From Topomyia yanbarensis (Eukaryota; Arthropoda; Insecta; Diptera; Culicidae), in the NCBI RefSeq assembly GCF_030247195.1, contig NC_080672.1, positions 71,217,771-71,281,770 of the forward strand: 64,000 nt of DNA, given 5' to 3'. Position 1 is the stretch's first letter, and each line of letters begins with the position of its first letter. Positions 59,628-64,000 of the stretch are shown here, in pieces. The translations under genes and the position numbers were made by a program. Under the pieces are notes generated by a model, which did no database searches, was not told where the DNA came from, and saw only the letters and a list, made by a program, of their open reading frames with translations.

Positions 59628-59795
59628 TTTTTTTAATTTATTTTGATTATAAATTTTAACCTTAAGGTCATTCGCCTCTTCGGGTTAGAAAAATCTTTTA
59701 TGAAATTTTTTAACCCTATGTGCGGGGTCGGCACTCGAACCCAGATGCGCTGCGTACAAGGCAATCGATTTACCAACTACGCTACGCCTGCCCCC
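59628..59795 (-). mobile_element. tRNA-derived SINE (reverse orientation)
   Basis: Read on the minus strand from 59795: GGGGCAGGCGTAGCGTAG-TTGGTAAATCG, a B box GGTTCGAGTGCC (complement of 59730-59741), then CGACCCCGCACATAGGGTTA and a body ending GAATGACCTTAAGGTTAAAA with an A/T tail near 59628. The A box is represented by GTAGCGTAGTTGG. This is the Feilai-like arrangement known from Aedes; the family name is inference. Confidence 0.82.
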
Positions 59796-59839
59796 TATCA
59801 GATTCTGATTAGACAAAGTCGAAACACAAATTTCATTTA

Positions 59840-61330
59840 GTTAAAGGTTTTGTGCCTCTCGAGTGCAAAATTGGATACACCCAATATTCTTCTTAGATTT
59901 TTTCGTAAATTTTCCAAATGGCATTTTTTCGTAAAAATCGTAAACATCCAAATGGCATACGTATCCTGAAATCTTTTGTGTCTTATCTTCACTTGTGTTA
60001 TAGAGCAGATTTAGCGGCTCTCTAAGGTCTCTGTCCAAACGCATGCTACGGGTCTGACAGTATCTACCAAGCCAATGAGATGAATTTAATCTTATTTCAC
60101 GACAATAGACACCGGCATATGCTTTAAACCGGCGCTCCATTTAGCCAGACAACCATTGCTCATGAGAAGGAATTCTCACATTGAATGTTTTAAAAGGAAA
60201 ACTCAATGTGAGTGTAGGGGTCACTGGGAGTAAGTGTATACTCATCCCAAGTAACCATTATGGACCACATGACCAGTCTTGTGTGGCTAGTTACACGATC
60301 TGTCAAGTTACTGCTCCAGAGACCAGTAACCTTAAGACGATATGCACAAGCAAGTGCTTCATGATTCAGAAACACATATAGTGGTTTTATGTTCAAGAGT
60401 GCCTCTAGAGCAGCAGTATTTGTTGTCGAGAACGCACCAATCATACCAATCAAAACCATTTTTTGAAGATGATTTAACTTTGATTGGATTGTCAAAACTT
60501 CTCCCTTCTGCCACCAAGCAAGCCACCCGTAAGCCAATATTGGTCTGCTTTATTCACGATCTCATCCAAGGCAGTTGGAGATTCAATCGTCAGAAGATAC
60601 TCATGAAACCTAGTCGCCTAACCCTGTTCGTAGAGGTCCCAGTTCATGGATTTGGGACTACGATATGTGATACGTTTAAATAATCAAAGACGATGTACTT
60701 ATGATCAGATAACGACGGTTCAAACTTCACCAACTCATGCGTAATACCATCAAAGCAAAGAGTTACATCTAAAACCCCTTCTCTGCCAACTCATGCAAAT
60801 TTTGGGCGATTTCCTACATTAAGTATGTTCAGGTTTGTATTACTTAAGTATTCTATCAATTCGTTGCCTCTCAAATTGATATCAGAGCTGACCCAAAGTA
60901 TGTGGTGGGCACTTTAATTACTGCCGATTATGAAGAGAAACTTATTTCTTCCACAGTATGATACAACCCTTTTGAAACCATCAGAAGGTGATGGTTCATT
61001 ATGCGGCAAATATGACGAACAATAGACGTTTTACTTGTTTATGACATCAACAGTCAAATTGACGTGACACCACAAATATCGCGAGCTGTGAGGTCGGATA
61101 TAAGGCATGAGTCAATAGCAATATTCGCACGAGGCATCCCACGTGGATTTGACATGCCATGATTTTTGAAAGCTAGAAAGACGGGGTTAAAAAGCGTTCC
61201 AACATAGAACGTTCCTTTATGGAAATATGGCTCTTGATCCAAATCCACGGAAGTCTTCCCTTCCTGCACAATACGGGGTATATTTATAGTTACAGCACAT
61301 TTATGCTGAAGATTAATTTGTGATCATCTA
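59840..61330 (-). pseudogene. LOA-like LINE ORF2 relic: endonuclease, RT thumb, RNase H start
   Basis: Minus strand from 61330: QINLQHKCAVTINI, EGKTSVDLDQEPYFHKG (first APE-endonuclease motifs), RANIAIDSCLISDLTARDIC, then GSN-like and SSDINLRGNELIEYLSNTNL, LNVGNRPKFA and PSLSDHKYIVFD (catalytic SDH). The sequence then jumps to WLAWWQKGEVLTIQSKLNHL and ALLNIKPLYVFLNHEALACA, which lie after the RT active site, so the polymerase core (about 1 kb) is deleted. The stretch 60180-59850 continues into the RNase H region. Frame breaks are present. Same family as 1405-5420. Confidence 0.8.
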
Positions 61331-63140
61331 ACTATACTCGATCACAGTCTACACATTTCTTTGGAGTCTATCAGATTCGGTTTCTTTAACATAAATGGTT
61401 TCATGTATGCTATGGCGGAAACACAACTGAAACCATTTAGATTTGAGAAGCTGGATCCGCTAGACTGCAAAGAAATTTTGAAATTTTTATGGGCGAAATA
61501 CGGAATAAACAATTTAATTTTGTAGTCCAATTTGGGAAGAATGTTTTCATTGTTTGCTAGTTTGCAATCCAGCTTACATTGATCGATTATTACGCCCACT
61601 ATGAGCAAATCTTTTTTCGAATCTTTTCGAGCATGCGATTGCTTTCATTCCCATATTGTTCCCTTCGATTTTGATATCGGTTCTGCCTGTACCAATCGAT
61701 CCTAATTTAGTATTCATAACCCTTTATTCCATTTCTTTGATCCTTTTCTGCTGCAATCATGACAGGAAACACGTCGGAGCAGCTCGAATTTCAATTCACC
61801 CGTCGCCGTCACAGCATTCACATAATGATCCCGAGTCCGAAATGGGAGAAAAATAGCACCCATTACCGAGGGGCACACGCTGCTGACCGGAAATAAGAAG
61901 ATTCGTATCACTGCCAACACCAACACCGCCACAGCCTTTGCCCCAAGAAACTGCAAGTTCGGTGTGCCTCTGGAAAATTGGCATAAGCCAAAAGCATAAA
62001 TTCACGGAAAATAATGTCCCTTTTTCCTTCATTATTTTGCTCGGGTGCAAGAAGAAAGAACTACCAGCTCTACCAGTATATGCGCGGTTCAGAGAAATAA
62101 AAAAAACGAAAGAAATACTGGACCCAACCCGGATATCGAAGGCCAAAATATGAGGTGCCTTTTTGTTGCTCCGAAGCAACCCACCCAAAATAAAACCGAG
62201 AAACACTGTGGCGCAAATCTCCCAAAGCACGGAAAAGCGTGTGGAATGGGCGCACACAATTCTGATTTATTGAAACCCTTATTTTCTTATCGGTTTCCTT
62301 TTTCTTTCTCGAGACGACAACAAAATGAAATTTTCGACAGAATCAGACGTCTTTTCTTTCTCGATTCAGACGCTGTTTCTCGCCGACCGAAATAAAGACG
62401 GAAAAACTTTCAGACAATGCTTGGCTCGATTGGACGAGGGAAAGCAGTCAAGTTCAGGCGTAGATGTCAAACCTTGCCACAGTGGCTCAAATGGAGAATA
62501 TGTCGTAAGAGAAAAAAAAGTTGTTGGATAATTAGTTTAAAAAATTGATAAATGGCTGCCAAATGAAGCGTCATTCTTTCCAATCGGCCGGAAAAGCCAG
62601 TTAAGAAAGCTTCAATAAGCCGAATGCTTATTTCTTTGGCGTGTCTTTCATGAAAAACCATCAGGAGTTTTAAAAACTCCCGCAGTAAATGGCTTCATTA
62701 TCGCGCTGATTCTTCTTTAGCAATTTTTTTTATAATTTTCATTGCTCCCCTAAATGGAAAGTGTTTTTATACAGCGAGAAATGCTGCGTACGCACAGTAG
62801 TCGAAATTAGATACAAAAGAGCGCTTTATTATACCGGGGGCTCATCAGGATGTCGGTGTTTTCTTGAGCATACAAAAGAGTATTTAGCGAAACGGGTGGG
62901 TGCGGGTTAACTTTGTTTGACATTGGTGAAGTTTTATGAGTTGCATTTTGGTCGTGTTCTGTGACTGCTGCTATTTACGTTGATGGACAATAATGTACTA
63001 AAATAAGCAGCTGTGGTTTACCGATTGGCAATTAAGAACCGATGAAGCAAGTTTTATCGGAGTTGAAAATTACATCTAAAACCTTTTTTATTTCCACCGT
63101 TTGAGACATAAGAGTTGTAAGATGTAACTTTCTGCTCCGA
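61331..63140. other. No gene or repeat recognised
   Basis: This stretch is less AT-rich at 61750-62450 and includes a 153-codon open frame on the minus strand (62257-61796), but its translation is not protein-like and overlaps equally open frames on the + strand. I treat it as noncoding. Confidence 0.35.
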
Positions 63141-63412
63141 CACACCAAAAAAACATGAACTTTATCGTTGGTGTAATTTCAACATGACATAATTTAACAA
63201 ACCGTAATTCCCGAAATTAGATACAAAATATAACCGACTTCCGCCTATTTTACATGAAATACATATTTAAAACAAACGCCATATGTGGAATAAAATTACA
63301 TGACTTACGAAATTCAACGTAAAATTAGAATTGAACGTAAAACTGTGTAATTTTTAAGTTTGTATATTTCAGGTTCAGGAGACGTAATTTTACACGATTT
63401 TTTCTATGTGTG
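63141..63412. mobile_element. CACACC-ended MITE, copy B
   Basis: CACACCAAAAAAACATGAAC at the left is mirrored by TTTTTTCTATGTGTG at the right. Shared internal words with copy A include GGTTCAGGAGACGTAATTTT and AAAATTACATGACTTACGAA. Confidence 0.75.
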
Positions 63413-64000
63413 TAACTCAAATCATCGTTATATGTTCACCAATTTTCAATTAGGCATTTGAATGGTTCGTTAGATATCGTTACATATACAGGTATACCTC
63501 GATTTAACATACATTTTCCGATTCAATCATGTACGTTAAATCGAATTTTATGTAAAATCGAAACCCAAAAGAAATATTTGTTTTCGAATAGAATTATTTT
63601 TTTATTCATCACACGAAATATTTACGAGGACATTACTGATTGTATCCACCTAACAGTGACATAGAAACCACATATTCACAATTAAACAATTAGATTGCTC
63701 TTCTGAACATAAACAACATATTTATCTTAACCTTGCCAAGTATTCGCCAATTCTAACAGCTATTCATTTCATAAAGTTCATCGCAAAATTTTCTCAGAAT
63801 TCAGAATAACTTATAAGAATAGTTAACAAATTTGGATTAACCATTGTGTACATGAAGAGCACAATGCCTAATTTTAGTAAGTAAGAAAATTTGTGTTTCT
63901 ATTTTGTCTCATCTTTATCTTGGTAGATCAACCTGTCCGTCAGATAATCGCAGAATTCAAAAAGAGAACACTACTTGAGTTCACGAGCAAACGACTAGTC
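63413..64000. other. No gene recognised
   Basis: AT-rich DNA to the window end, with a short self-complementary pair GATTTAACATACATTTT and GTACGTTAAATCGAATTTT near 63500-63550 that may be a small decayed MITE. Confidence 0.3.

Noticed and set aside
61796..62257. 153-codon open frame on the minus strand
   Set aside because: Overlaps comparably open frames on the + strand, has no recognisable motif, codon pattern or upstream context, and its composition is that of intergenic DNA.

Overview
This is nuclear DNA from an insect, most likely a culicine mosquito (Aedes or a close relative). The sequence is AT-rich. It carries one split SoxB-type developmental gene, tRNA-derived SINEs of the kind common in Aedes, many APE-type LINE relics (LOA-like, R1-like, jockey-like and one unassigned), numerous TIR/foldback elements, and histone relics with the metazoan histone 3' stem-loop. 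The assignment to mosquito is inference from this mixture. I see no bacterial operons, CRISPR arrays, rRNA genes or intact tRNA genes.

The only gene I regard as intact is a group B2 Sox gene (Sox21b-like) on the + strand. Exon 1 (10896-11173) encodes a short N-terminus and most of the HMG box. A phase-2 GT-AG intron of about 37.3 kb (11174-48507) interrupts the HMG box. Exon 2 (48508-48922) completes the box and encodes a Pro/Ser-rich C-terminus, giving a predicted protein of 230 residues. About 1.3 kb of presumed promoter/5'UTR precedes exon 1, and poly(A) signals lie 0.6-0.9 kb after the stop.

Region by region: 1-9.5 kb is repeat-derived. It holds a TA-flanked MITE, a minus-strand LOA-like LINE interrupted by a short retroelement with a 27-bp target duplication, a truncated LINE tail with a 23-bp target duplication, and a 1.9-kb foldback element. 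The Sox intron (11.2-48.5 kb) holds: two inverted copies of a 1.9-2.4-kb element made of internal CATGAA/TTCACGAA repeats (12.5-14.9 and 18.4-21.0 kb), the second splitting a LINE; several MITEs; a 1.8-kb TIR element containing a 780-bp near-perfect palindrome; a broken histone H2A gene (30.1 kb); an R1-like LINE with a repetitive 3'UTR; a 4.6-kb element with ~120-bp TIRs and a recurrent GCGTTAGGGGACAAC motif; a tRNA-derived SINE; jockey-like fragments; and a decayed mariner-type transposase.

Downstream of Sox (49-64 kb) there are LINE relics, a tandem block of histone H3 pseudogenes with four recognisable histone 3' stem-loops (51.6-54.1 kb), a possible orphan exon at 55.0-55.2 kb, LINE ORF1 and ORF2 fragments, a reverse-strand SINE and two copies of a CACACC-ended MITE.

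The genes do not form a pathway. The functional content is the Sox regulator and whatever cis-regulatory DNA is hidden between the transposons. The most unusual structures are the paired repeat-rich elements, the relocated histone fragments (H2A inside the Sox intron, H3 array downstream, with shared spacer sequence), and the 4.6-kb TIR element.
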